This document shows, piece after piece, positions 15,569 to 24,283 of a stretch of 64,000 nucleotides of DNA; position 1 is the stretch's first letter, and the number at the start of each line of letters is the position of its first letter. This DNA is from JAZDCJ01 sp036311985 (GTDB lineage Bacteria > Actinomycetota > Actinomycetes > Actinomycetales > Micrococcaceae). The stretch lies in assembly GCF_036311985.1 (NCBI RefSeq), contig NZ_JAZDCJ010000036.1. One strand, 5' to 3'. A model generated the notes under the pieces. It did no database searches. It was not told the origin of the DNA and saw nothing but the letters and a program-made list of their open reading frames with translations. The position numbers were made by a program, and so were the translations under genes.

Positions 15569-16996
15569 CTAGCCCGCGATGACCTGCGGAGTGCCGAGGC
15601 CCTTGAGGCCCGCGACGCCGAACTCGAGCCCGTAGCCGGACTGCTTGGCCCCGCCGAAGGGGACGCGCGGATCGACCGCTCCGTGCTTGTTGATCCACAC
15701 GGTGCCGGCCTCGAGCCGCGCGGCGACCTCGCGCGCCCGCGCCGGGTCCGCGGACCAGACGGAGGCGCCGAGGCCGACGTCGAGCCCGTTGGCCATCTCC
15801 ACGGCCTGGTCCAGGTCCGTGTAGCGGATGATCGGCAGCGCCGGGCCGAACTGCTCCTCCGCGACGAGCGGGTTGTCGTTGTCGATGTCCGCGACGAGCG
15901 TGGTCGGGTAGAAGTGGCCCGGCGCGTCCGGATCCGGATCGCCTCCCGTGAGCACCCGCGCCCCGGAGGCCTTCGCGGCCTCGACGAGCCGGGCGACGAC
16001 GTCGAACTGCGCCCGGTTCTGCAGCGGGCCCAGCACGTTGTTCTCGTCGAGCCCGTGCCCCATGGGCATCTGGGCGGCGACCGCGGTCAGGGCCTCGCAG
16101 ACCTGCTCGTAGAGGGAGTCCGGGACGTAGAGGCGCTTGAGCGCGGCGCACGTCTGGCCCGTGTTGATGAACGCCCCCCAGAACAGGCCCTCGGCGATCG
16201 CCTGCGGGTCCGCGTCCTCGAGCACGATCCCGGCGTCGTTCCCGCCCAGCTCCAGGGTCAGGCGCTTCACGGTGTCCGCGGAGGAGCGGATGATCGCCTT
16301 GCCCGTGGCGGTGGAACCCGTGAACATGATCTTGTCGATGCCCGCATGGCCGGACAGCGCCTCCCCGACGTCCCGCCCGCCGGAGACCACGTGCAGCAGT
16401 CCCTCCGGCAGGACGGTGTTCAGCACGTCGCCGAGCGCCAGGACGGACAGGGGCGTGTACTCGCTGGGCTTGAGCACCACGGTGTTGCCCATGCGCAGCG
16501 ACGGGGCGATCTGCCAGATCGAGATCATCATGGGCCAGTTCCAGGGGCCGATCGCGCCGACCACGCCGAGCGGGCGGTAGTGCACCTCCGCGTGCGTCTC
16601 ACCGTCGTCGACGACGACCTCCGGCTCCAGCTCGAACGACGCCGTGGCGCGCAGCCAGGCGGAGCACGCGCCGACCTCGAAGCGGGCGTTGGGTCCGTTG
16701 AGCGGCTTGCCCTGCTCGCGGGAGAGCAGCTCGGCGAGCGCCTCGGCGTTCGCCTCGATCGCGTCGGCGGCCCGGTTCAGGTACCCGCTGCGCTCGGCGT
16801 GGGACAAGGCGGCCCAGGCGGGCTGCGCGGCGCGGGCGGCGGCGACGGCGGCGTCCAGGTCGGCGGCGGTGTGGACCGGCGCGCGGCCCACCTCCTCGCC
16901 CGTGGCCGGATCGGTGATGGGGCGCGTCTCGCCAGGGGAGGCGATGCGGGACAACAGCTCCCGGTAGCCCGTCGAGGTGGTGGATTCGGTGGTCAT
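15569..16996 (-). CDS. NAD(P)-dependent aldehyde dehydrogenase
   Basis: 475 aa. The start MTTESTTSTGYRELL has a good AAGGAG-type site; longer in-frame sequence is low-complexity. Catalytic residues are visible: Asn153 (PWNWPM), Glu249 (LTLELGGND) and nucleophile Cys283 (NTGQTCAALKRLYV), plus the cofactor motif FTGSTATGK. The family includes betaine-, benz- and other aldehyde dehydrogenases. It lies between an AraC-type regulator upstream and a GMC oxidoreductase downstream on the same strand, which suggests a regulated alcohol/aldehyde catabolic unit. Confidence 0.93.
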   Translation of the reverse strand: MTTESTTSTGYRELLSRIASPGETRPITDPATGEEVGRAPVHTAADLDAAVAAARAAQPAWAALSHAERSGYLNRAADAIEANAEALAELLSREQGKPLNGPNARFEVGACSAWLRATASFELEPEVVVDDGETHAEVHYRPLGVVGAIGPWNWPMMISIWQIAPSLRMGNTVVLKPSEYTPLSVLALGDVLNTVLPEGLLHVVSGGRDVGEALSGHAGIDKIMFTGSTATGKAIIRSSADTVKRLTLELGGNDAGIVLEDADPQAIAEGLFWGAFINTGQTCAALKRLYVPDSLYEQVCEALTAVAAQMPMGHGLDENNVLGPLQNRAQFDVVARLVEAAKASGARVLTGGDPDPDAPGHFYPTTLVADIDNDNPLVAEEQFGPALPIIRYTDLDQAVEMANGLDVGLGASVWSADPARAREVAARLEAGTVWINKHGAVDPRVPFGGAKQSGYGLEFGVAGLKGLGTPQVIAG

Positions 16997-17135
16997 GGCG
17001 TGCTCCTTCGCAGCAGGGATGGCTCTGCCTCCACTGTGCCTCAGCTCACAGCGGGGCGCCTTGTCGCTCGCGGCGGAGTCCTTGTCCGGCAGCGCGGATC
17101 CTCCCCGCGGGATGCGCGGGCTGCGCGGGAGGGTG

Positions 17136-17157
17136 GAGTACGACGCCGGGGCCCCGC
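17136..17157 (-). repeat. GC-rich dispersed repeat, copy 3 (behind the AraC gene)
   Basis: On the minus strand GGGGCCCCGGCGTCGTACTC, directly after the TAG of the AraC-type regulator gene. Confidence 0.6.
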
Positions 17158-18096
17158 CTAGGCGGAGCGCATCCGTTCCCGGTACCGGCCGGGGGATTCG
17201 CCATGGGCGGCGCGGAAGGCCTTGCTGAAGTGGGCGGCGTCGTGCAGTCCCCAGCGGGCGCCGATCGCGCCGACGGGGACCTCGGCGTGCAGCGGATCGG
17301 CGAGGTCGCGGCGGCAGTGTTCGAGCCGACGCTCGCGGATCCATCCGGCCACGGTGAGCCCGGCGTCGGCGAAGAGCTGGTGCAGCGTGCGCGTGGAGAC
17401 GAAGTGGGCGGCGGCGATCCCGGGCGGGTCCAGCCGGGGATCGGCCAGGTTGGCCTCGATGTGGTGCTGGATGCGGCGCAGGAGGCGGGCGTGGCCGTCG
17501 GCGGCCTGGTCCGGGCGCGAGTAGACCTCGTCGGCGAGGAGGGTCGAGAGCAGGTCGACGACGTTCATGGCCAGGCGGTAGCCGATCGGTCCGTCGAGGG
17601 TGGGCAGGAGCTGCCCGATCTGGGCGACGAACGGCGTGACGGCCTCGGCGAGGCGCTGCCCCCGGCCCATGCGGACCGCGGTGAGCTCCGCGACGTCCTG
17701 CGGCGAGAGGGCCAGCAGGTGCTGCGGGAACATGAGCACGAGTGTCGCGAAGTCGTCGTCGAACGTGAGCGTGTAGGGGCGCTGCGTGTCGTAGATGGCG
17801 AGGTCCCCGGGCCGCAGCACGGTCTCGCGGCCGTCCTGCAGGAGCAGCCCGTTGCCGCCGAGCTGGACGTTGAGCTTGTAGTGGCCCTGGCCTCCGGCAC
17901 CGATGAGCTCCGGCGTGCGGACCACGGTGTGCGTGCCGGCCTCGACGCGCATCATCCCGATCTCGTTGAGCTGCCGGCCGCCGACCTGCCCGCGGAACGG
18001 GCCCGGCCGCGTCGGCTCGGCGGCGAGCGGAACGAAGGAGGCGGAGATGAGCTTCCGCCAGGATGCGAACGAATCCGCCTGCTCGACCCGGTACAT
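17158..18096 (-). CDS. AraC-family transcriptional regulator
   Basis: 312 aa from MYRVEQADSFASWRKLISAS. The N-terminal two-thirds is a cupin-like AraC_binding_2 domain (HYKLNVQLGGNGLLLQDGRETVLRPGDLAIYDTQRPY). The C-terminal 100 residues are the double HTH (GIAAAHFVSTRTLHQLFADAGLTVAGWIRERRLEHCRRDL, then GAIGARWGLHDAAHFSKAFRAAHGESPGRYR). The layout is that of FeaR/AlkS-like regulators of aldehyde or aromatic-amine oxidation. It is 161 bp upstream of the aldehyde dehydrogenase gene on the same strand, its probable target. The larger in-frame ORF reaching 19671 is a shadow of the LLM gene. Confidence 0.9.
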   Translation of the reverse strand: MYRVEQADSFASWRKLISASFVPLAAEPTRPGPFRGQVGGRQLNEIGMMRVEAGTHTVVRTPELIGAGGQGHYKLNVQLGGNGLLLQDGRETVLRPGDLAIYDTQRPYTLTFDDDFATLVLMFPQHLLALSPQDVAELTAVRMGRGQRLAEAVTPFVAQIGQLLPTLDGPIGYRLAMNVVDLLSTLLADEVYSRPDQAADGHARLLRRIQHHIEANLADPRLDPPGIAAAHFVSTRTLHQLFADAGLTVAGWIRERRLEHCRRDLADPLHAEVPVGAIGARWGLHDAAHFSKAFRAAHGESPGRYRERMRSA

Positions 18097-18161
18097 GGCC
18101 GCCCCTTCCGCGCCCGCCGCGTCGCGGACCGCCTGGGCCCCACTGTACCCCCGGGGTTCCA

Positions 18162-18223
18162 CATCACGATCCACTCCCGCGTCGTTTTCAGCTCTGAGAA
18201 CAGCGCAGGAGTGGAGAGTGATG
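18162..18223. repeat. 62-bp nested palindrome, family copy 2
   Basis: The outer arms 18162-18177 (CATCACGATCCACTCC) and 18208-18223 pair at 14 of 16 positions. The inner core at 18180-18205 is CGTCGTTTTCA-GCTC-TGAGAACAGCG. It lies between the LLM monooxygenase stop and the AraC start, both on the minus strand, so here it is not at a convergent border. Confidence 0.8.
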
Positions 18224-18279
18224 CCGTCGGGCGGAGCGGCAGGCGGGGCTGGACGGAAGGCGGGGCGCGGGACCGGGGC

Positions 18280-18300
18280 GCGGGCCCCGGCGTCGTCCCC
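18280..18300 (+). repeat. GC-rich dispersed repeat, copy 4 (at the LLM stop codon)
   Basis: GCGGGCCCCGGCGTCGTCCC, running up to the stop codon of the LLM monooxygenase gene. The order relative to the stop is the same as at the GntR gene (copy 6). Confidence 0.65.
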
Positions 18301-19736
18301 TACCGGCCCGAGATGACCGCCTCCGGGCGGTCGCTCGCCGCGCTGTCCGCAGCGCTGGGACGCCCGGCGTACGCGCCGCGGTAGGCTGCCGCCGGGTGCG
18401 TGGCGTCGACGCGGGAGTTGCCCGCTCCCGCGAGGTACTCGCGCAAGGTCGAGCCCTCGTAGTCCTCCCAGACGCGCCCGCGCTTGCGCAGTTCCGGGAC
18501 CACGAGGTCCGTGAACTGCTCGAAGGAACCCGGCGTGATGGCGTAGGCCAGGTTGATGCCGTCGAGGCCGGCGACGTCGACCCAGCGCTCGATCTCGTCC
18601 GCGACCGTCTCCGGCGAGCCCACCAGCACCGGGCCGATCCCGCCGACGCCGAGGTAGTCCGCGATCCCGTTCGGGGTCCAGGAGCGCCCCGGATCGGCGG
18701 TGGTGAAGATGGACAGCGCCGAGCGGGCGGCGTTGGTGTCGAGGTACTTCAGCTCCTCCTCGCCCGCGTAGCGGGAGAGATCCAGACCCGACCAGCCGCC
18801 GTAGAACGTCAGCGCGCCCTCGCGGGAGGAATAGGAGAGGTACTCGCGGTGCAGCTTCTCCGCGGCGGCGTCCGAATCGGCGACCACCGTGGTGATGAGC
18901 GCGTAGAACTTCCCGGCGTCGCGGGCCCGCCCGGCCTCCTCGAACGCGTCCCGGGTGGCGTCGGTGGCCTTGCGGGTGATCTCCGGTTTGATGGAGTTCA
19001 GGAAGATCCCCTCCGCGTGCCGCGCCCCGAAGCGGCGGCCGCGCGGCGAGGCGCCGGCCTGGAAGATCGCGGGCGTGCGCTGCGGCGACGGCTCGGAGAG
19101 GTGGATGCCCGGGACGGTGAAGTACTCCCCCGCGTGGTTGATGGGATGGACCTTGGAGGGCTCGGTGTAGACGCCCCGCTCGCGGTCCTTGACCACGGCC
19201 CCTTCCTCCCACGAGCCCTCCCACAGCTTGTAGACGACCTCCATGAACTCGTCCGCGAGGTCGTAGCGGGCGTCGTGGTCCAGCTGCCGCTCCAGACCCA
19301 GGTTCCGGGCCGCCGACTCGAGGTAGCTCGTGACCACGTTCCAACCGATCCGGCCGCGGGTGAAGTGGTCCAGGGTGGAGAACTTCCGGGCCAGGGCGTA
19401 GGGCTGCTCGTACGTCAGCGCGCTCGTGACGGCGAAGCCGAGGCGCTTCGTGGCCGCCGCCATGGCGGAGATCTGCATGAACGGGTCGCCCAGCGGAACC
19501 TGGTCCGCGTCCAGCAGGGCGGGGGCGGAGGAGTTGCGGTAGACGTCGTAGAGGCCCAGCACGTCGGCGAGGAACAGGGCGTCGAAGCCGCCGCGCTCGA
19601 GGGTCCGGGCCAGGTCCGTCCAGTACTCGAGGGTGTTGTACGTGTCCGCGCGGTTCTCCGGGTGCCGCCACAACCCCGGGCTCTGGTGGGTCGGGGTGGT
19701 CATGTCGAAGGCGTTCAGGGCGATGCGTTGTGCCAT
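18300..19736 (-). CDS. LLM-class FMNH2-dependent monooxygenase (NtaA/SnaA/DszA family)
   Basis: 478 aa, TIM-barrel flavin monooxygenase. Typical NtaA/SnaA/DszA blocks are visible: GLWRHPENRADTYNTLEYWTDLARTLERGGFDALFLADVLG, then GRIGWNVVTSYLESAARNLG, IFQAGASPRGRRFGARHAEGIF, and VGSPETVADEIERWVDVAGLDGINLAYAITPGSFEQF. These enzymes use reduced FMN to cleave C-N or C-S bonds in chelators, sulfones and similar compounds. It lies 25 bp behind an ABC importer permease gene, so the imported ligand is the probable substrate. The N-terminal ATG has an RBS-like GGACCCCTCCC. Confidence 0.92.
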   Translation of the reverse strand: MAQRIALNAFDMTTPTHQSPGLWRHPENRADTYNTLEYWTDLARTLERGGFDALFLADVLGLYDVYRNSSAPALLDADQVPLGDPFMQISAMAAATKRLGFAVTSALTYEQPYALARKFSTLDHFTRGRIGWNVVTSYLESAARNLGLERQLDHDARYDLADEFMEVVYKLWEGSWEEGAVVKDRERGVYTEPSKVHPINHAGEYFTVPGIHLSEPSPQRTPAIFQAGASPRGRRFGARHAEGIFLNSIKPEITRKATDATRDAFEEAGRARDAGKFYALITTVVADSDAAAEKLHREYLSYSSREGALTFYGGWSGLDLSRYAGEEELKYLDTNAARSALSIFTTADPGRSWTPNGIADYLGVGGIGPVLVGSPETVADEIERWVDVAGLDGINLAYAITPGSFEQFTDLVVPELRKRGRVWEDYEGSTLREYLAGAGNSRVDATHPAAAYRGAYAGRPSAADSAASDRPEAVISGR

Positions 19737-19761
19737 GGGAGGGGTCCTTTCGGGCGCGGGG

Positions 19762-20679
19762 CTACTTGCCGACGCCGCTGGTCAGTCCGTCGACCATCCA
19801 GCGCTGCAGGAAGGTCGCCACGGCGAACACCGGGACGATCACCATGACGCTGGCGGCGGCGATCTTGCCGAAGTGCGGGGTCCTGTCCCCGTAGAAGAGC
19901 GACAGGGCGACGGGGGCGGTCTGCGACTCGGGGCTCTGGGTGATGAAGGTCGCCAGGAGGAACTCGTTGTAGTTCAGGATCGCGGTGATGGTTCCGACGG
20001 CGACGAGTGCCGGGACCATCAGGGGGACGACGACGAGTCCCAGGGTCCGCCAGGGACCGGCGCCGTCCAGCGCGGCGGCTTCGAAGACGTCGGGCGGCAG
20101 CTTCCGGACGAATCCTTCGAGGAGCCAGACGGCGATCGGCACGTTGAGCAACGCGTAGACGAGCGTCAGTCCCAGCAGGGTGTCGTTGAGCCCGAGGATC
20201 CGCAGGAGGGTGAAGAGGGGAACGACGGCGACGATCGGGGGCAGGAGCCACGGGCTGGTCACGAGCCCGGCGAGCCCGCGCCCGCCGGAGCGGTAGCGCA
20301 CGATCGCCCATGCGCCGGGCAGGCCGAAGGCGAGCGAGAGCGCGGCGCCGCCGAGGGCTGCGACCACCGAATTGGCGATCGAGCGCGGAAGGTCCGTTCC
20401 CACGACGACGTCGGCCCAGTTGGAGAAGCGGGGACTGGTCGTGAACAGGATCCCCGACACCGTCTCGTCGCGGCCCATCAGGGACACGGAGAGCAGGTAC
20501 GCCAGGGGCACCAGGGTCGCGGCGAGGGCAAGGACGACGACGGTCACGGCCCACGCGGGCCGGCCGCGCCGGCGGCGCGGGGCCCCAGGGGCGTCCGGGG
20601 AGGTTCCCGGGCCGCCGGCGCCGCCGGTGACGGCGACGGTTGCCGGGGGCGCTCCCCGGTCCAGTTCGAGGGTCTTCAT
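19762..20679 (-). CDS. ABC importer permease, carbohydrate/2-aminoethylphosphonate type (second permease)
   Basis: 305 aa. A Pro/Gly/Arg-rich cytoplasmic N-terminus (about 45 residues, PGTSPDAPGAPRRRRGRP) is followed by six membrane segments and the EAA loop (DVFEAAALDGAGPWRTLGLVVVPLMVPAL). It overlaps the upstream permease stop by ATGA. Length and motif match the MalG/UgpE class. No ATPase gene is present in this operon, so a shared ATPase encoded elsewhere would be needed. Confidence 0.9.
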   Translation of the reverse strand: MKTLELDRGAPPATVAVTGGAGGPGTSPDAPGAPRRRRGRPAWAVTVVVLALAATLVPLAYLLSVSLMGRDETVSGILFTTSPRFSNWADVVVGTDLPRSIANSVVAALGGAALSLAFGLPGAWAIVRYRSGGRGLAGLVTSPWLLPPIVAVVPLFTLLRILGLNDTLLGLTLVYALLNVPIAVWLLEGFVRKLPPDVFEAAALDGAGPWRTLGLVVVPLMVPALVAVGTITAILNYNEFLLATFITQSPESQTAPVALSLFYGDRTPHFGKIAAASVMVIVPVFAVATFLQRWMVDGLTSGVGK

Positions 20680-21566
20680 GCCGTGGCTTCCTCCTTGCGT
20701 CGAAGGCGGGCGGCCAGCCCCGCGGCCGGCAGCGTCACGAGGGTCACGACGACGGCCAGCAGCAGCGTGATGGCAGAGGCCCGGCCGATGTCGAACTCCT
20801 TGAGCGCGACCTGGTGGATGAGGTAGGACGTCGTGGTGGTGGATTGCCCCGGTCCACCGGCGGTCATGATGTAGACGAGGTCGAACACCTTCAGGGCCAG
20901 CACGAGCCGGATGAAGGCCGCCGCCGCGATCGTCCCCGCGATGGCCGGCAGCGTGACGGCCGCGAAGAGCTTCCAGCCGTGCGCTCCGTCCATGCGGGCC
21001 GCCTCGGTGATGGACGGGTCCTGCCCGAGGAGGGCGGCGAAGACCAGGATGAAGACGAGCGGCGTCCACTCCCAGATGTCGGCGACCATGACGGCGCCGA
21101 GCGCGAGGCCGGGATCCGACAGCGGCGCCGGCGCGGGGATCCCGACGAATCCGAGCACGGTCGCCAGGAGGCCGCCCGCCGGGTTGAAGATGAGCTTGAA
21201 CAGCGTGCCGACGACGACGGGCGGGACGATGAGCGGCAGCAGGAGCAGGGTGCGGACCACGGCGCCGCTGCGGACGGCCTGGTGGACCGCCGTGGCGACC
21301 ACGACCCCGAGGACCACGCTCGCCGCCGTGGTGCCGACCGCGTAGCCGACCGTCCGGGACAGGCTGGCGACGACGTCGGCGTTGCCCAGGACCGTGGCCA
21401 GGTTGTCGGCGCCGGTGAACTCCTTGAAGGGCTTGCCGAGCGACGAGTCGGTGAACGCCGCCGCCAGGATGAACAGCAGTGGGAAGGCCCCGAGCACCAA
21501 CAGCGTCAGGACCGTCGGCGAGACGAAGAGCCTCCCCGCCCGCCGTTCGGCGAGGGAGCTAGCCAA
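20676..21566 (-). CDS. ABC importer permease, carbohydrate type (first permease)
   Basis: About 296 aa. I chose the TTG at 21566, which overlaps the solute-binding protein stop and has a GGGAG site upstream. The first ATG, at 21614, would overlap the upstream gene by 56 bp and add a Ser/Arg-rich leader. The protein has six membrane segments and the EAA loop (SITEAARMDGAHGWKLFAAVTLPAIAG), as in MalF/UgpA proteins. It forms the channel with the downstream permease. Confidence 0.85.
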   Translation of the reverse strand: MASSLAERRAGRLFVSPTVLTLLVLGAFPLLFILAAAFTDSSLGKPFKEFTGADNLATVLGNADVVASLSRTVGYAVGTTAASVVLGVVVATAVHQAVRSGAVVRTLLLLPLIVPPVVVGTLFKLIFNPAGGLLATVLGFVGIPAPAPLSDPGLALGAVMVADIWEWTPLVFILVFAALLGQDPSITEAARMDGAHGWKLFAAVTLPAIAGTIAAAAFIRLVLALKVFDLVYIMTAGGPGQSTTTTSYLIHQVALKEFDIGRASAITLLLAVVVTLVTLPAAGLAARLRRKEEATA

Positions 21567-22890
21567 GGATGCGCTCCCACTCGGACTGGATCCGGTCCAT
21601 CGTCTCCTGGGCACTTCCCCCCTGCCCGGCGAGGAGCTTGGCGAGCTCGTCGGTCAGGATCTGCGCGGCCTGGTTGGCATTGCGGCCGGTCGGCCAGGCC
21701 AGGGTTCCGGCCAACGTGGCGCGGTTGGCCTCCTGCAGCGCCGGGTAGGACGAGCCGTAGCTGGCGCTCTCGAGCGAGGACTGGCGGTTGGGGTCGATCC
21801 CCGTCGCGGGCTCGGCCGTCAGCAGCGCCTCGTTGACTTCGGAGGACGCCGCCCACTTGATGAACTCCTTGGCCAGTTCCTCCTTCTCGGTGTTCTCGGC
21901 GACGACCCAGGTGAAGCCCGCGACGAGCGATGCCCGGGCCTCGGTCTGCGCGCCCCCGACCGGGAGCGTGGCGACGCCCCACTTGCCGGCGACCTTCGAG
22001 TCGTCGTTGATCTCGGATCCGACGCCGAGGTCCGTCCAGTTCTCGATGAAGCCGACCTTGGCATCGAACCAGGCGCCGTTGCCGACGCCGAAGTCGGTCT
22101 CCGCGGCCGTCGGGAAGGCGTACTTGACCGACTCGACGAGGTTCTCCGCGGCGGCGACCGCCTCGGGCGTGTTGATGGTGGGCTTCCCCTCGGCGTCCAC
22201 GAACTCGCCGCCGAAGCCGGCGAGGCGGTTGGCGTAGGACGCGCCAAGGATCAGCGGGGACTTCTGGCCGAAGACCGCGGCACCGTAGACGCCGTCGGAG
22301 GATTCGTTTTCGGTGATCGTCTTGGACTGCTCCACGTACTCGTCCCACGTGGCCGGCGGCGCGTCGAAGCCGTTCCGCTCCAGGATCTCCTTGTTGTAGA
22401 AGAGGACGTGGGTGTCGCCGTCGAACGGGACGCCGTAGCGCTTCCCGTCGACGAGCGTGTACGGATCGTAGATGGCGGGAATGAAGTCGGCCGTGTCCTG
22501 GTCCGATTCCTCGATCCAGTCCGTCAGGTCCTTGATCGAATCGTCGGCGGCAAGGTCGCCGATCGAGACGTACCAAGGGGCCGCGACGTCGAACTTGTTC
22601 GCTCCGGACTGCTGATCCAGGGCCAAGGTCGATCCGATCTCGTCGTAGGGAACGATCGTCGGCTTGATGATGGCGCCGGTCTTCTTCTGGAACTCGTCGG
22701 CGAGCCACTTCGAGGCGCCCTCGTGGGAGGTGATGAGCAGGACGCTGAGCTCCTGCCCCTCGAAGGACTCCGGGGTGGATTCCGAAGCCTGGGACGATCC
22801 GCAGGCGGACAGCACGAGGGCGGCGGAGGCCAAGACGGCCCCGGCGAGAACGGAGCGGCGGGGCGTCTGGCCAGAGCGGCTGCTGGACAT
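21559..22890 (-). CDS. ABC importer solute-binding lipoprotein, family 1
   Basis: 443 aa. It has a Tat-like or Sec lipoprotein signal (RRSVLAGAVLASAALVLSAC, lipobox LSAC near residue 30). The family-1 fold shows in ITSHEGASKWLADEFQKKTGAIIK, GVPFDGDTHVLFYNKEILERNGFDAPPATWDEYVEQSKTI, and VAGFTWVVAENTEKEELAKEFIKWAAS. It leads the operon of two permeases and an LLM monooxygenase. The ligand cannot be read from sequence; the monooxygenase argues against a simple sugar. Confidence 0.9.
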   Translation of the reverse strand: MSSSRSGQTPRRSVLAGAVLASAALVLSACGSSQASESTPESFEGQELSVLLITSHEGASKWLADEFQKKTGAIIKPTIVPYDEIGSTLALDQQSGANKFDVAAPWYVSIGDLAADDSIKDLTDWIEESDQDTADFIPAIYDPYTLVDGKRYGVPFDGDTHVLFYNKEILERNGFDAPPATWDEYVEQSKTITENESSDGVYGAAVFGQKSPLILGASYANRLAGFGGEFVDAEGKPTINTPEAVAAAENLVESVKYAFPTAAETDFGVGNGAWFDAKVGFIENWTDLGVGSEINDDSKVAGKWGVATLPVGGAQTEARASLVAGFTWVVAENTEKEELAKEFIKWAASSEVNEALLTAEPATGIDPNRQSSLESASYGSSYPALQEANRATLAGTLAWPTGRNANQAAQILTDELAKLLAGQGGSAQETMDRIQSEWERILG

Positions 22891-22953
22891 GGCGGGTCCT
22901 TCCAGGGAATGAACGGGGTGGGCCCATCGATGGGCTGATGGAGCGACTCTAGA

Positions 22954-22971
22954 ACCGGTGGCCGCACCGGT
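22954..22971. promoter_or_regulatory. Operator-like palindrome in the divergent spacer
   Basis: ACCGGTG-GCCG-CACCGGT is a perfect 7-bp inverted repeat with a 4-nt centre. It sits about 65 bp upstream of the solute-binding protein start, in the divergent gap to the aldo/keto reductase gene. A role as an operator for both directions is inference. Confidence 0.4.
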
Positions 22972-23181
22972 CAGAGCCAGGTTTCAGGCCGCGGCATGGG
23001 CCGACTTGCTGCGTCTCACTTCGTCACGCAGGGCCCGTCACAGGCGTCACAATCGCCCATCGGCGGGTCATGCCGGCGCAACAATCGCGCCACATGACGC
23101 TCCGCGACGCCGCGCCTGCGGGCGCCTCCCGCGCCGTGCTCCCGTTAGATGAAACCGAGCCGCCCCACTGGGAGGATGCCC

Positions 23182-24252
23182 ATGCCGAGCACCGACGACG
23201 TCCATTTCGCCTCCGTCCCCGAGACGCACCGCCCGTACGTGGCCGCCGAGGACCGCTACACCCACTTCGGCTACCGCCGCGTGGGCGACTCGGGGCTGCT
23301 GCTGCCCCCGATCAGCCTGGGCCTGTGGTGGAACTTCGGCGACAACCGCCCCTTCGACACCCAGCGGGAGGTCCTCCGCCACGCGTTCGACCGCGGCATC
23401 ACGCACTTCGACCTCGCCAACAACTACGGCCCGCCCTACGGTTCCGCCGAGGAGAACTTCGGGCGCATGATGCGCACCGACTTCAAGCCCTACCGCAACG
23501 AGCTCGTCGTCTCCTCCAAGGCCGGATGGGACATGTGGCCGGGACCGTACGGGAACCTGGGATCCCGGAAGTACATCCTGGCCTCGGCCGAGGAGTCCCT
23601 GTCCCGGCTCGGCCTCGACTACGTGGACATCTTCTATTCGCACCGCGTGGACGAGGACACGCCCCTCGAGGAGACCGTCGGCGCGCTGGACACGCTGGTC
23701 CGCCAGGGCAAGGCGCTCTACGTGGGCATCTCCTCCTACTCCGCCGAGCGCACCTCGCGCGCCGTGGACATCGCCCAGTCCCTGGGCACGCCGCTCGTGA
23801 TCCACCAGCCCGCCTACTCGCTCCTGAACCGCTGGGTCGAGGACGGGCTCCTGGAAACGCTGCGGACGCGTGGCCTCGGCTCGATCGCCTTCACCCCGCT
23901 GGCCCAGGGCCTGCTGACGGACAAGTACCTCACGGATCCGGAGGCGGTGCCGGGCGGCGGACGCAGCTCGCTCGACGGCCACGTGACTCCGGAGAACCTG
24001 CAGCGTCTGCGCGCCCTGAACGAGATCGCGGCCGCTCGCGGCCAGACGCTCGCGCAGCTCGCCATCGCGTGGCTGCTCCGCGAGGGCGGCGCGGCGTCGG
24101 TGCTCCTGGGAGCCTCGTCGACGCGGCAGCTCGACGAGAACCTCGGCGCACTCGAAAACCGCACGTTCACCGTCGAGGAGCTGGAGCGCATCGACGCGAT
24201 CACGAGCGCCGACGCCGGCATCGACATCTGGAAGGTCTCCGCCTCCCTGTAG
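23182..24252 (+). CDS. Aldo/keto reductase, YghZ/L-glyceraldehyde-3-phosphate reductase type
   Basis: 356 aa. Start ATG 23182 has GGAGG at 6-bp spacing; ATG 23176 abuts that site. Residues of the catalytic tetrad are visible: Asp and Tyr in THFDLANNYGPPYG, Lys in VVSSKAGWDMWPG, and His in DIFYSHRVDEDTPLEET. The GYRRVGDSGLLLPPISLGLWWNFGD start and SIAFTPLAQGLLTDKYL region are typical of the YghZ subgroup that detoxifies aldehydes such as methylglyoxal. It lies 31 bp before a flavin monooxygenase gene on the same strand. Confidence 0.92.
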   Translation: MPSTDDVHFASVPETHRPYVAAEDRYTHFGYRRVGDSGLLLPPISLGLWWNFGDNRPFDTQREVLRHAFDRGITHFDLANNYGPPYGSAEENFGRMMRTDFKPYRNELVVSSKAGWDMWPGPYGNLGSRKYILASAEESLSRLGLDYVDIFYSHRVDEDTPLEETVGALDTLVRQGKALYVGISSYSAERTSRAVDIAQSLGTPLVIHQPAYSLLNRWVEDGLLETLRTRGLGSIAFTPLAQGLLTDKYLTDPEAVPGGGRSSLDGHVTPENLQRLRALNEIAAARGQTLAQLAIAWLLREGGAASVLLGASSTRQLDENLGALENRTFTVEELERIDAITSADAGIDIWKVSASL

Positions 24253-24283
24253 GGGTGCGGAGCATGCACAAGGAGCCACCACC

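Noticed and set aside
20676..21614. ATG 21614 as start of the first permease
   Set aside because: It would overlap the solute-binding protein gene by 56 bp and adds a Ser/Arg-rich leader. TTG 21566 with GGGAG fits the coupled style of the operon better.
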